From: JAGOMX01 sp041738135
GTDB lineage: Bacteria; Pseudomonadota; Alphaproteobacteria; JAGOMX01
Assembly (NCBI GenBank): GCA_041738135.1
Contig: JBGSQK010000051.1
Span: 1-64,000, forward strand
DNA length: 64,000 nt
Reading direction: 5' to 3'
Each line of letters starts with the position of its first letter. Within the stretch, counting starts at the first letter, position 1. Below the pieces are notes generated by a model. It ran no database searches. It was given only the letters and a program-made list of their open reading frames with translations, and had not been told where the DNA came from. Shown one piece after another: positions 14,477-23,956 of this stretch. The position numbers and the translations under genes were made by a program.

Positions 14477-17161
14477 ATGTCACGATTTGGAAGAGATCAT
14501 CTGAAAACCTGCAAAACCTTGAATGTGGCGGGCAAGAGCTTTCGCTATTTCAGCCTCAAAGCAGCTGAAAGTCAGTTAGGGTCCATTGAAAAGCTGCCTT
14601 TTTCATTAAGGGTGTTATTGGAAAATCTATTACGCTATGAGGATGGTCACACCGTTAGCACGGATGACGTCCAGGCTGTGGTTGACTGGCAGAAGGAAAG
14701 AACCAGCACACGCGAAATTGCATTCAGACCCACACGAGTTTTGATGCAGGACTTTACGGGTGTCCCAGCTGTGGTGGACTTGGCAGCCATGCGGGAAGCC
14801 ATCAAGACACTGGGCGGTAATCCCGCGCAGATTAACCCCCTATCCCCTGTGGATTTGGTCATTGATCACTCCGTGATGGTGGACCGCTTTGCTAATGACG
14901 AAGCCTTTGAATTAAATGTGGAATTTGAATACATGCGCAATCGCGAGCGTTACGCTTTCTTGCGTTGGGGGCAACAATCCTTTGACAATTTCCGTGTGGT
15001 TCCTCCGGGAACAGGTATTTGTCATCAGGTAAACCTGGAGTACCTAGGCCAAGTGGTTTGGCAGAAGGATCAAGATGGGCAAGCTTACGCCTATCCAGAC
15101 TCCTTAGTGGGAACAGACAGCCACACCACTATGATTAACGGTCTTGCCATCTTAGGATGGGGCGTTGGCGGTATTGAAGCCGAAGCAGCTATGCTTGGCC
15201 AACCTATCTCCATGCTGATTCCAGAAGTGGTTGGCTTTAAGATCACGGGCGCACTGAAAGAAGGCACCACAGCAACAGACATGGTTTTGACCGTAACCGA
15301 AATGTTACGCAAAAAAGGTGTGGTCGGTAAGTTCGTTGAATTTTATGGCCCCGGACTTGATCATTTGACCATCGCTGACAGAGCCACCATTTCCAACATG
15401 GCACCCGAATATGGCGCTACCTGTGGCTTTTTCCCCATTGATGAGGAAACTTTGAGATATCTAAGGTTTACCGGACGCGATGAGAGCACAGCGCAGCTGG
15501 TTGAAGCTTACGCCAAAGAACAAAATATGTGGCGCCATGCGGACACACCAGACCCTGTGTTTACGGACACCCTTTCCTTAGATTTGACACAAGTGGAACC
15601 AAGCTTGGCTGGCCCAAAACGCCCTCAAGATAAGATTACATTATCCAAGTCAGTGGAAGCGCTACACGAAGCCTTGAGTAAGGAAGAAAAGGCCAACCCC
15701 GGCAAAGCAACAGTCACCTATAACGATCAGACATTTGAGCTGAGCGATGGAGATGTGGTCATTGCAGCGATAACCAGCTGCACGAACACATCCAACCCCT
15801 CAGTAATGTTGGGAGCGGGCTTGATGGCACGCAAAGCTTTGAGCAAGGGCTTAAAATCCAAGCCTTGGGTTAAAACCTCTCTTGCACCTGGCTCGCAAGT
15901 AGTAACCGATTACCTCGACAAAGCAGACCTCACTAAGGATCTGGATGAATTAGGATTTAATTTAGTGGGTTATGGTTGCACCACATGTATCGGCAACTCG
16001 GGCCCCCTACCCGATCCCATTGCAAAAGCAGTGGATGAGAATGACCTGACCGTTTCTGGCGTGCTTTCCGGTAACCGTAACTTTGAGGGACGCATTCATC
16101 CACAAGTGAAGCTGAATTATTTGGCATCGCCTCTATTAGTGGTGGCATACGCTTTAGCTGGATCCATGAAGGTGGATCTTTATAAAGACCCTCTGGGTCA
16201 GGACCAAAATGGCAACGATGTATACTTGAAGGATATATGGCCAACCAATGCTGAGATTTTGGACAGCGTTGCCAAAAACCTAACGCCAGCCATGTTCACC
16301 AAGCGTTACGGCGATGTTTTCAACGGCGATGAGCTATGGCGCAGTCTTTCTGACTCACAAAGCATGACCTATGACTGGACGCCGGATAGCACTTATGTGA
16401 AGCATCCTCCCTTCTTTGCCAACATGAACAAAGAACCGGATGCCATAAGGGATATTTTAGGTGCAAGACCTTTAGCGATCTTGGGCGATAGCGTGACCAC
16501 AGACCACATCTCGCCAGCGGGCTCCATCAAGGAAAGTAGCCCAGCGGGTGTGTACCTAACAGAACATGGCATACCGGTGAGTGAATTTAACTCATACGGC
16601 TCACGTCGTGGTAACCACGAAGTCATGATGCGCGGTACATTCGCTAACATTCGCCTGCGCAACGAAATGGTCCCCATGACCCCAGGTGGCTTTACAAAGC
16701 ACATGCCTGATAACAAAGCCATGCCCATTTATGATGCGGCTATGCAGTATGAGGATGAGGGTACACCTCTGGTGATTGTTGCCGGTAAAGAATACGGCAC
16801 AGGTTCATCCCGCGACTGGGCTGCTAAGGGTACACGTCTTCTTGGGGTCAAAGCTGTGATCGCCGAAAGCTTCGAGCGCATTCACCGGTCAAACTTGATC
16901 GGCATGGGCGTGCTGCCATTGGTGTTCATGGACGATAACAATCGCATAAAATTGGGTCTCGATGGTGAGGAAATTTTTGACATCACGGGTCTTGAAGGCG
17001 CGTTAAAGCCCGGAATGATCGTTCAATGCAAGATCACCCATTTTGATGGCAAAATGTCGACCATTCCATTGCTATGCCGCTTAGATACTCTAGATGAGGT
17101 AGAATACTATCGTAACGGCGGCATATTACATTATGTGCTGAGAAAGCTGATTGCAGCTTAA
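14477..17161 (+). CDS. acnA: Aconitate hydratase A
   Basis: 894 residues, full length for the AcnA/IRP1 type. It interconverts citrate and isocitrate in the TCA cycle. The [4Fe-4S] ligands are visible as SCTNTS (about residue 438) and GCTTCIGNSG (about 502-505). The C-terminal swivel domain contains GDSVTTDHISPAG and YGTGSSRDWAAKG. GGAGG lies eight bases before the start. The enzyme is complete, so at least this part of the TCA cycle is kept, unlike in the most reduced symbionts. Monocistronic, with its own terminator. Confidence 0.97.
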   Translation: MSRFGRDHLKTCKTLNVAGKSFRYFSLKAAESQLGSIEKLPFSLRVLLENLLRYEDGHTVSTDDVQAVVDWQKERTSTREIAFRPTRVLMQDFTGVPAVVDLAAMREAIKTLGGNPAQINPLSPVDLVIDHSVMVDRFANDEAFELNVEFEYMRNRERYAFLRWGQQSFDNFRVVPPGTGICHQVNLEYLGQVVWQKDQDGQAYAYPDSLVGTDSHTTMINGLAILGWGVGGIEAEAAMLGQPISMLIPEVVGFKITGALKEGTTATDMVLTVTEMLRKKGVVGKFVEFYGPGLDHLTIADRATISNMAPEYGATCGFFPIDEETLRYLRFTGRDESTAQLVEAYAKEQNMWRHADTPDPVFTDTLSLDLTQVEPSLAGPKRPQDKITLSKSVEALHEALSKEEKANPGKATVTYNDQTFELSDGDVVIAAITSCTNTSNPSVMLGAGLMARKALSKGLKSKPWVKTSLAPGSQVVTDYLDKADLTKDLDELGFNLVGYGCTTCIGNSGPLPDPIAKAVDENDLTVSGVLSGNRNFEGRIHPQVKLNYLASPLLVVAYALAGSMKVDLYKDPLGQDQNGNDVYLKDIWPTNAEILDSVAKNLTPAMFTKRYGDVFNGDELWRSLSDSQSMTYDWTPDSTYVKHPPFFANMNKEPDAIRDILGARPLAILGDSVTTDHISPAGSIKESSPAGVYLTEHGIPVSEFNSYGSRRGNHEVMMRGTFANIRLRNEMVPMTPGGFTKHMPDNKAMPIYDAAMQYEDEGTPLVIVAGKEYGTGSSRDWAAKGTRLLGVKAVIAESFERIHRSNLIGMGVLPLVFMDDNNRIKLGLDGEEIFDITGLEGALKPGMIVQCKITHFDGKMSTIPLLCRLDTLDEVEYYRNGGILHYVLRKLIAA

Positions 17162-17170
17162 GCAATCCAA

Positions 17171-17197
17171 ATCCCGGCCGAAACGCCGGGATTTTTT
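17171..17197 (+). terminator. Intrinsic terminator of acnA
   Basis: The stem CCCGGC/GCCGGG with a CGAAAC loop is followed by ATTTTTTATT, ten bases after the acnA stop. Confidence 0.9.
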
Positions 17198-17264
17198 ATT
17201 ACTGCCCAACCCTGGCACGGTAATTGCATATGAATAATGCACAGTTATTGTGACAGGGAAAACA

Positions 17265-17621
17265 ATGAAATATAAACTTCTAGCACTCTTATGCTTAACA
17301 TTCTCGCTCGGCGGCTGCGGTCCTTGGCTCAATGACGTCTTCTATAAATCTGATCGTTTACAAGAACGCGACTGGGCTGCTTATGGTAAGCGATTCAACC
17401 CTCCTGAAGTTTATTGTTACAAAACCCTAGGTAGTGCCGATTGTTACGGGTATCCTCAACCAGCCCGAGAAGGACAGTTAATTGAATATTATTTGCCGCC
17501 TCAGCCGGCTCCTCTATTGATTAATGACTGGTGGCCCCCAACCGAATGCAATATAGTAAGGCAAGAAACGATCATTGATATGAGGCCGCTACCGCTTACG
17601 CCTGCTAATGCTGAATATTAA
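17265..17621 (+). CDS. Small lipoprotein, conserved in alphaproteobacteria
   Basis: 118 residues with a lipoprotein signal (MKYKLLALLCLTFSLGGC; lipobox LGGC with Cys18). The mature part has the block VYCYKTLGSADCYGYP, recalled from conserved hypothetical lipoproteins of alphaproteobacteria (CY-R/K-TLG-x-x-DCY), then a Pro/Trp-rich tail. ATG 17265 has AGGGA eight bases upstream; the GTG at 17250 is less likely. Its last 17 bases overlap the convergent tatD gene. Role unknown; it probably sits in the outer membrane. Confidence 0.75.
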   Translation: MKYKLLALLCLTFSLGGCGPWLNDVFYKSDRLQERDWAAYGKRFNPPEVYCYKTLGSADCYGYPQPAREGQLIEYYLPPQPAPLLINDWWPPTECNIVRQETIIDMRPLPLTPANAEY

Positions 17622-18378
17622 ATAGTCGTTCGAAATTTGTGGTTGTTGCTGCGGCAAGTTCGTCCATAGCAACGCTTTTCAGCTCAGCTACTTTTTGCGC
17701 CGTGTGTATCATGAAGCTGGGCTCATTACGTTTTCCACGCTTGGGAACTGGCGCCAAATAAGGAGCATCCGTTTCTACCAATAACCTGTCCAGTGGCACG
17801 GTCATAACCGTATCCCGAATACCTTGAGCTTTGTTAAAGGTTACAATACCTGAAATAGAAATGTAAAAGCCAAGTTCCAGAGACTGTTCAGCCAGCCACT
17901 GAGAACCACTGAAGCAATGAATAACGCCCGTAATATTCCCTCTCTCCTCTTTTAGCATAGCGATTGTGTCTTCTTCTGCATCACGTGTATGCACGATCAG
18001 AGGAAGACCAGTTTCTTTGGCTAAACGAATATGACTTTTAAAGGCCTCCTGCTGTTCAGCCTTAGGGCTGTGCTCATAGTAATAATCAAGCCCCGTCTCG
18101 CCCAAACCGATCACTTTGTCGAATTGAGTGAAATGCTTGAGCCTTTCATACAAATCACCCTGCTCCACCGCCTCTTTCGCCTCATGGGGATGCACGCCAA
18201 CCGTACACCACAATTCATCCCTTGAGTTCGCCAAATCCAATATGGCCTGAGCTTCCTTCAACTCCGTGCAGATGGTCAACATCTTCATGATCCCAACGTC
18301 CTTAGCTCGCTGGATCACCAGATCAAAATCATCGCCGAAATCATCGTAGTTTAAGTGACAGTGACTGTCGATTAACAT
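17605..18378 (-). CDS. tatD: TatD/YcfH-family metal-dependent hydrolase (DNase)
   Basis: 257 residues of an amidohydrolase-fold TatD protein. Metal ligands are visible in DSHCHLNY (residues 4-11), GETGLDYYY, PLIVHTRDAEED, VIHCFSG and VETDAPYLAP. Family members are 3'-5' DNases or RNases and have a role in D-Tyr-tRNA-related quality control in some bacteria. In many alphaproteobacteria it follows metG; here it is alone. AAGGAAACAACC precedes the ATG. A GC-rich palindromic repeat lies 27 bases upstream of the start. Confidence 0.93.
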   Translation of the reverse strand: MLIDSHCHLNYDDFGDDFDLVIQRAKDVGIMKMLTICTELKEAQAILDLANSRDELWCTVGVHPHEAKEAVEQGDLYERLKHFTQFDKVIGLGETGLDYYYEHSPKAEQQEAFKSHIRLAKETGLPLIVHTRDAEEDTIAMLKEERGNITGVIHCFSGSQWLAEQSLELGFYISISGIVTFNKAQGIRDTVMTVPLDRLLVETDAPYLAPVPKRGKRNEPSFMIHTAQKVAELKSVAMDELAAATTTNFERLFNIQH

Positions 18379-18404
18379 GGTTGTTTCCTTAAGGAATGAC
18401 TATT

Positions 18405-18434
18405 CCTGGGGCTTTGCCCCAGACCCCAGGATAT
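18405..18434 (+). repeat. GC-rich palindromic repeat, left copy
   Basis: CCTGGGGCTTTGCCCC followed by AGACCCCAGGATAT. It contains a hairpin (TGGGGC/GCCCCA) and occurs again in inverted orientation at 18639-18671. Confidence 0.7.
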
Positions 18435-18638
18435 TTAAGAAAATGATAAGGTCGTTCGATTTTTTTTAGTCGAGGGGCCATTATAGCCCCCTCTCCTTAC
18501 CATTTTGTGGTCATCGCCGTCCCCGGCTGTACCACAGATATATTATTACGATCGGAGAGAAGAAAATTCAAATTAATAATTTAACAAAACCATATGAAAG
18601 TAAATTAAGTACCATACACAGCCTTACCATTTCAATAA

Positions 18639-18671
18639 ATATCCCGGGGTCCAAGGGGCAGAGCCCCTTAA
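18639..18671 (-). repeat. GC-rich palindromic repeat, right copy (inverted)
   Basis: Read on the minus strand this is TTAAGGGGCTCTGCCCC then TTGGACCCCGGGATAT. It matches the left copy at about 80-85%. It ends four bases from the ymdB stop codon. The 204 bases between the copies contain no convincing gene, only a small hairpin at 18474-18495 (GAGGGGC/GCCCCCTC). Confidence 0.7.
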
Positions 18672-18674
18672 AAA

Positions 18675-19493
18675 TCAAGCCAGTGACTGACTCAAAACCC
18701 CACCCACACGAATAGGCGTGATCCTCTCCGCAAGCCCCGTATCATCATTGATCTCAACCAAGGTCCCACACAAAGTCGCTTCACCTTCCGCAGGCTCCAT
18801 CTTCATTTCTACTAACTTACCTAAGAATTTAGCCAGCGGTACTTTCTTATCCATACCAATGACCGAGTTGTAAACACCACACATACCAGCATCGGTCTGA
18901 TAAGCCGTACCGTTAGGCAAAATCATATGATCAGCGGTAGGCACATGCGTATGCGTACCCACCACCAGTGACACACGTCCATCCAAGAAATGCCCCATGG
19001 CCATTTTCTCACTAGTCGCCTCGCCATGAAAATCAAGCATGATACCGGCGATATTCTTTTGCGACAGGGAAACCGACTCCATCACTAGCTCAATGGCTTG
19101 GAAAGGACAATCCACTTGATCTGGCATATAAAGGCGCGCCAGCGCATGAAGAACGATAAAGTTACGACCATCTTTAAGTTTATGTATGCCAATCCCAGAA
19201 CCAGGCAGTTTTTTGTTGGAATAGTTCATAGGACGCAGCAAACGCTTTTCTTGCGTAATGTAAGACACCACGTCCTTCTGCCGCCACACATGATTACCAG
19301 TGGTAATCACGTCAATACCCGCCTCGAAGAATGACTTACCGATGGTCCCAGTTATGCCAAAGCCACCGGCTGAGTTCTCACCGTTGACCACAACCACATC
19401 CAGTTCATACTTTTCTCGCAAGAGAGGAATTTGTTTTAATACAACGTCGCGACCAGAACGGCCTACCACGTCACCACAAAATAATAGTTTCAT
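18675..19493 (-). CDS. ymdB: YmdB-family metallophosphoesterase
   Basis: 272 residues (TIGR00282 type). Metal-binding motifs are GDVVGRSGRD (residues 7-16), VNGENSAGGFG (36-46), TTGNHVW (about 65), DFHGEATSEK and GTHTHVPTAD. The family hydrolyses 2',3'-cyclic nucleotides; in Bacillus YmdB affects biofilm and sporulation gene expression. The ATG overlaps the last base of the preceding cyclo-ligase gene, so they form an operon. Confidence 0.92.
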   Translation of the reverse strand: MKLLFCGDVVGRSGRDVVLKQIPLLREKYELDVVVVNGENSAGGFGITGTIGKSFFEAGIDVITTGNHVWRQKDVVSYITQEKRLLRPMNYSNKKLPGSGIGIHKLKDGRNFIVLHALARLYMPDQVDCPFQAIELVMESVSLSQKNIAGIMLDFHGEATSEKMAMGHFLDGRVSLVVGTHTHVPTADHMILPNGTAYQTDAGMCGVYNSVIGMDKKVPLAKFLGKLVEMKMEPAEGEATLCGTLVEINDDTGLAERITPIRVGGVLSQSLA

Positions 19494-20077
19494 TACACTT
19501 CCGCTTTATATACTTGAGACTCCGTCACAACAAAATCAAGTTGCTCGTCAAAGGACTCGTTAGCTAATCTATCTATACGTTGCATATCATAAGCAACGCC
19601 AATTGCCAAAACATTCCTCTGGGCTCGGGCATTTTCAAGGGTACGATCAAAGTGCCCTTTTCCATATCCCAGGCGATGGCATCTGGAATCAAATGCCAAC
19701 AAAGGCACAAAATAAAGGTCTGGCTGAACTATGGGGGCCGATTCGGGAGCCTCTTTCACATTATAAGTACCCGTCACCAATTCTTTACTAGAACTAACCA
19801 TGCGAAAAGACAAACTTTTGTCATGCTCCACACGCGGATAAGCTATCACGTGACCTTCGTCCTGTAGGAAGAAATTCAGCAATCGCACATTTTGTTCATC
19901 ATCTCGCGGATAATATGTGCCAATAACAAAATTTTTCGGAAACAGGAAATAACTTTGAACGCGCTCCACCAGATGAATAGCTATGTGTTCTTGCGTTTCT
20001 TCACTTAAACTTGCCACATATTGACGACGCCTCTGAAGAGCGGTTTTTCTGATGGACTCTTTATCACTTACCTCCAA
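19493..20077 (-). CDS. ygfA: 5-formyltetrahydrofolate cyclo-ligase
   Basis: 194 residues. It converts 5-formyl-THF to 5,10-methenyl-THF with ATP. The family signature LGYGKGHFDRTL is intact (about 142-153), as are N-terminal RKTALQRRR and IGTYYPRDDE. The only reasonable start is TTG at 20077 (MEVSDKES), which overlaps the stop of the upstream cytochrome b561 gene by ten bases. It sits in a tight minus-strand run: b561, cyclo-ligase, ymdB. Confidence 0.92.
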   Translation of the reverse strand: MEVSDKESIRKTALQRRRQYVASLSEETQEHIAIHLVERVQSYFLFPKNFVIGTYYPRDDEQNVRLLNFFLQDEGHVIAYPRVEHDKSLSFRMVSSSKELVTGTYNVKEAPESAPIVQPDLYFVPLLAFDSRCHRLGYGKGHFDRTLENARAQRNVLAIGVAYDMQRIDRLANESFDEQLDFVVTESQVYKAEV

Positions 20078-20610
20078 AATAACATCCTATTCATGACGTT
20101 ATCTTTGCGAATAAAATGATGATACAACGCTGCCAATACATGAAGAGATAGAATAGCAATCACGTAATAAGGTAGATTCACATGGATGAAATGCGTTGCC
20201 GTTCCTAGTGGAGACGGTCCTTTCCCTAGATCAGGTAAAGTGAAATACCCAAACATATCGATTGGATGCCCGTTCAGAACAGACATCAAGTAGCCAGTGA
20301 TTGGCATAATCACCATAAAGAAATAAAGCGCATAGAAAACCACATTGGATGTTTTTTTCTGCCAGTTGGGCAGTTCCACAGGAAGCTGCGTTTTAGTTTC
20401 GAACAATCGCCAAATAATCCTCAAAAGAACCAATCCAAGCACAACCATACCCAGCGCCTTATGGAAATCATACAGAAAAATCTTAAACACCTTATCGGTC
20501 AAAGACGTCATAAACAAGCCCACGGCCAGAAGAAGAATGAATAAAACAGCAATAAGCCAATGAAATGTTTTAGCAATAAATCCATAGGCAGCATTTGTAC
20601 TTCTGATCAT
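20068..20610 (-). CDS. Cytochrome b561, copy 1
   Basis: 180 residues with four transmembrane helices, the CybB type of prokaryotic diheme cytochrome b561. Candidate heme ligands are His17 (KTFHWLIA), the DFHKALGM histidine near 49, and the histidines of the last helix (LSLHVLAALYHHFIRKDN). These proteins pass electrons between membrane carriers, for example to oxygen or superoxide. It is 42% or more identical by eye to the next gene upstream, of the same length. Confidence 0.88.
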   Translation of the reverse strand: MIRSTNAAYGFIAKTFHWLIAVLFILLLAVGLFMTSLTDKVFKIFLYDFHKALGMVVLGLVLLRIIWRLFETKTQLPVELPNWQKKTSNVVFYALYFFMVIMPITGYLMSVLNGHPIDMFGYFTLPDLGKGPSPLGTATHFIHVNLPYYVIAILSLHVLAALYHHFIRKDNVMNRMLFWR

Positions 20611-20676
20611 TTAGGAGCCCTCGCATTATTATTACTAATCATTCTACGCGAGAGCTGAAATAGATTCAAGCGACTC

Positions 20677-21219
20677 CTACCCCCAAGGCAACATGCGACG
20701 TAAGATGTTATCTTTGCGGAAAAAATGATGATAAAGGGCAGCAAGGACATGGAGACTGATAATGCTAATGAAGACATAGGGCAAGTACGTGTGCAACAGA
20801 TATGAGACACCCGCAACCAGACCTGGCTCCTCCGCCATAGCTGGAATTGTAAAGAGTCCATAGAAATTAACCGGATGCCCAGTCATGAGCGACATCAACA
20901 AACCTGAAACGGGAAATACCACCATTAAGGTCAAAAGCGCATAATGCGTCCAACGAGCTGCTATCTGCTGCCATGCAGGCATATCCTTAGGAAGGCCCGG
21001 AACTTCATTGGTGCGCCGCCAATAGACCCGAAATAAGACCAATACCAGGACGACCGTACCGGTTGCCTTGTGTAGATCATAAAAATACCATTTGTCACCC
21101 CCATTTGGCAGACTAACCATATATAGCCCCACACCAAGAAGAGTTATAATGAGCAATGCGACAGTCCAATGCAATGTTTTCGCTATTATCCCATATGATG
21201 AATTGGTATTTTTAAGCAT
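20677..21219 (-). CDS. Cytochrome b561, copy 2
   Basis: 180 residues with four helices, colinear with the neighbour 66 bases downstream (KTLHWTVALL, DLHKATGTVVL, ISLHVLAALYHHFFRKDN). ATG 21219 (MLKNTNSSYG) is chosen because AAAGGGA lies eight bases upstream; the GTG at 21297 would add an unrelated tail. The downstream halves are nearly identical (LHVLAALYHHF-x-RKDN), which points to tandem duplication with some later homogenisation or strong constraint on the heme-binding helix. Confidence 0.88.
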   Translation of the reverse strand: MLKNTNSSYGIIAKTLHWTVALLIITLLGVGLYMVSLPNGGDKWYFYDLHKATGTVVLVLVLFRVYWRRTNEVPGLPKDMPAWQQIAARWTHYALLTLMVVFPVSGLLMSLMTGHPVNFYGLFTIPAMAEEPGLVAGVSYLLHTYLPYVFISIISLHVLAALYHHFFRKDNILRRMLPWG

Positions 21220-21419
21220 GTGGCCATCCCTTTTATTATTGTTATTAAATTCCACTCTACTCGAAGTTGGCCACACATTCAACGTAAACCCATACACCCA
21301 ATGATGGCTAAAAAATCAAAGGATTGTTTTTTTCTTCGCCATATGATTAGGTAATCGTTTATACTAACAACAAAGCGGAACCCTCATGGGTTCAGGTGCA
21401 TGTAAAAATGCGGGGTACC

Positions 21420-22724
21420 ATGGCTAAAAATGCAGCAATCGCTAAAAACAACACACCTACCTTAGGTGGCGCCCGCGCTTGGTTTATGGTTGGCTGTGGC
21501 GGTATATTTTACTGCTACCAGTTTATCCTGCGCGTTTTGCCGAACGTTTTGAACGATGAGATCATGACAGCTTTTGCCATAGATGCAGGCGCCTTTGGCC
21601 TCATCGTCGGCTTTTACTACTGGGCTTATTCTGGCCTACAGATCCCCCTTGGCATCACCATGGATAAATTCGGCCCCAGACGCCTGTTATCCATAGCTGG
21701 TTTCATTTGTGGCATAGCTTGTTTCATATTCTCCATGACCACAAATATCTATGTTGCTGGTTTTGCCAGGTTCATGATGGGCATGGGCGCCGCTTGCGGC
21801 TTTTTGGGAACCATCAAACTGGGCACTCTCTGGTTTCCACCCCATAAAATCGGCAACGTGATTGCCCTGACCATGATTTTTGGCACCTCAGGCGCCGCGT
21901 TGGGCGGCCCGCCCTTGAGTTACTTAACGGACGTGCTTGGCTGGCAAGCGTCCCTCCAATTCTTAGGCGTGGTGGGCCTAGTCATCGGCACAGTCATATT
22001 TATCTTTGTCCGCAACACCCCTTCCGGTGACATGCCACCTAAAATCTACGAAAAGGATGAGCATGCATTCAGCGGCTTCAAACGAGTCGTAAAATCGCCA
22101 CAAGCATGGCTCATTTCGGGCTTTAGTATGCTCATGTATGCACCGCTCATTATAATGGGCGATGCCTGGTGCGTGCCATTTATAGAAAACATATATACCA
22201 TAGATGAAAAACTAGCTGCCACCATCCACACGAGCCTCTTCATAGGCGCCGCCTTAGGAAGCCCCTTCTTTACCAGCCTTTCCGATAGACTATTGAGCAG
22301 GCGAATCCCCATGATGCTGGGCGCCCTGGTATCTTTGGGCGTTTACATGCTCATCGTATTTGGCAACAACATCCCCCTACCCTTCATGTACGTGCTATTC
22401 TTCTTAGCCGGCTTTTGCTACACCGCAAAATGCCTCTGCTTTGCCAGCATGACCGAGATCATGCCACCCTCAGCCAGCGGTGTCAGTGTTGGCTTCAGCA
22501 ACATGATCGTCATGGCCTTTGGCGCTATCTTTCACCCAATGATCGGAGCCATGCTGGATTTCAGCTGGAACGGCCTGGTCGTTGAAGGCAGACCCATCTA
22601 CGGGGAACTAGATTATCGTTTCGCCATGAGCGTTATACCCATATGCCTAGCGCTGTCATTGTTCCTCGTAGGATTCATCAAAGAAACCCACCCGGGCCGG
22701 CCGGATAGATTGAGTAATCGGTAA
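21420..22724 (+). CDS. Pht-like MFS transporter (phagosomal transporter type)
   Basis: 434 residues with 12 helices. The N-terminal region ARAWFMVGCGGIFYCYQFILR, the loop GLQIPLGITMDKFGPRRLL, and FMMGMGAACGFLGTIKL resemble the Pht group of MFS proteins known from Legionella, Coxiella and Francisella. Those import amino acids or nucleosides inside host vacuoles. ATG 21420 (MAKNAAIA) has GGGGT just before it; the start at 21396 is less supported. Substrate unknown. Its presence fits an intracellular life. Monocistronic. Confidence 0.8.
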   Translation: MAKNAAIAKNNTPTLGGARAWFMVGCGGIFYCYQFILRVLPNVLNDEIMTAFAIDAGAFGLIVGFYYWAYSGLQIPLGITMDKFGPRRLLSIAGFICGIACFIFSMTTNIYVAGFARFMMGMGAACGFLGTIKLGTLWFPPHKIGNVIALTMIFGTSGAALGGPPLSYLTDVLGWQASLQFLGVVGLVIGTVIFIFVRNTPSGDMPPKIYEKDEHAFSGFKRVVKSPQAWLISGFSMLMYAPLIIMGDAWCVPFIENIYTIDEKLAATIHTSLFIGAALGSPFFTSLSDRLLSRRIPMMLGALVSLGVYMLIVFGNNIPLPFMYVLFFLAGFCYTAKCLCFASMTEIMPPSASGVSVGFSNMIVMAFGAIFHPMIGAMLDFSWNGLVVEGRPIYGELDYRFAMSVIPICLALSLFLVGFIKETHPGRPDRLSNR

Positions 22725-22747
22725 AGTCCCTTATTAATTGAATAGAA

Positions 22748-23878
22748 ATGATGAACAGTATGCGCCGACACACACGTATGTCACAGCTCCATCTAATTGC
22801 TGCAATGATTTGTTTTGCTGACCTAACCTATGGCTCTGAGCCAGGTGTTCTTGAAGACATCCTTTTCCCCAATAAAAAAAGCATTTCAACTAAAGAAAAC
22901 ATGTGTAATTTCTGGCTACCCAGGGATATTCAGAAAATCATTTTTGGCATGCTGGACATTAAATCCATGGCCAGACTGGAACAGACCTCCAGGTCTATTC
23001 AACTGCTAGTGACTCAACTTAAATATACGCATATGGAAGCTTATGAGTTGATTGCAGAAACTCAACACTTGCCAAAGGATGTTTTCCAATGCCTCCACGC
23101 ACCATATTTTTCATGGGCGGACTTAAAAAGAACAAGAATTTCCCATAAAGAATTCATACCCTGGACCAGTAGATTCTTGCTAAAGAACATAAGAGTTGAA
23201 TTGGGCATTATTTATTCATTGATGACTAATAAAGATACTGTCAACACTCGTTTCGGAAAACCCTCAGACCAAGACTTAGCCCTATTGAATAAAACGGCAA
23301 GAGTACTTAATGATACCCTCATTCTTATGGGTCTCAAAAAAGCCTACTACAAGAAGCAATGTGGTTTGAATTTTGATCACCGCGGTAGGCAAGGTTTTTG
23401 GGGATATCCACTGGACTCAAAGGAATATGATCGATTCAAACAAGTTATTGTAACAAAAAGCATGAGCAACGGAATAGAACGTTACACATTAAGAACAAAA
23501 CCACTATCAGATCCAAAGACCGATCAAACAGTTGTAGAACACCTACCCAACGTAAAAGAAAATCTTCATTTACGATTACATCATATTTTCGAAGCACAAA
23601 GCGATTCCCCAACATCCAGATTTTTTATCGAGCAATATGTGGAGCAAAGAAATAAGACAGCCATAAGATTTAAACTTAATGGTCTAAGTCTTGGAATGTA
23701 CGGGTATGCTCAAAGCAATGAAGAAATAAGAGTTTTTCTTGATCTTCTGGTGGAAGAAGGCAACAGATTTGCTATAAAAAATAAAATCATAGCCTGGGCA
23801 GGAGGCGTTTGGGGTTATGATGCTGATTTATTGGGTGCCTTTGAGCTCTCAAGGAGATGGCTAGTTCATTTTTACTGA
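22748..23878 (+). CDS. Secreted protein with F-box-like segment
   Basis: 376 residues. A signal peptide lies near residues 11-29 (LIAAMICFADLTYGS); ATGs at 22748, 22760 and 22778 are all possible and none has a clear Shine-Dalgarno sequence. Residues 55-92 look like an F-box: FWLPRDIQKIIFGMLDIK, then LEQTSRSIQLL. It shares the LPRD start with the proteins at 34764 and 56457. The rest (100-376) has no LRR and no family I recognise; WGY repeats near residues 220 and 360 (GFWGYPLD, GVWGYDAD) flank the C-terminal half. Function unknown. Confidence 0.6.
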   Translation: MMNSMRRHTRMSQLHLIAAMICFADLTYGSEPGVLEDILFPNKKSISTKENMCNFWLPRDIQKIIFGMLDIKSMARLEQTSRSIQLLVTQLKYTHMEAYELIAETQHLPKDVFQCLHAPYFSWADLKRTRISHKEFIPWTSRFLLKNIRVELGIIYSLMTNKDTVNTRFGKPSDQDLALLNKTARVLNDTLILMGLKKAYYKKQCGLNFDHRGRQGFWGYPLDSKEYDRFKQVIVTKSMSNGIERYTLRTKPLSDPKTDQTVVEHLPNVKENLHLRLHHIFEAQSDSPTSRFFIEQYVEQRNKTAIRFKLNGLSLGMYGYAQSNEEIRVFLDLLVEEGNRFAIKNKIIAWAGGVWGYDADLLGAFELSRRWLVHFY

Positions 23879-23956
23879 CCCCTCACATTCCCCTTGCATT
23901 CAGCCCCGATGGATGCGAAAACTAACGCATACAAATCACATTCAAAGGGGACAGCC

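Noticed and set aside
18435..18638. Small RNA or gene between the two GC-rich repeats
   Set aside because: There is a short hairpin (GAGGGGC/GCCCCCTC) but no promoter, T-run or open frame of interest.
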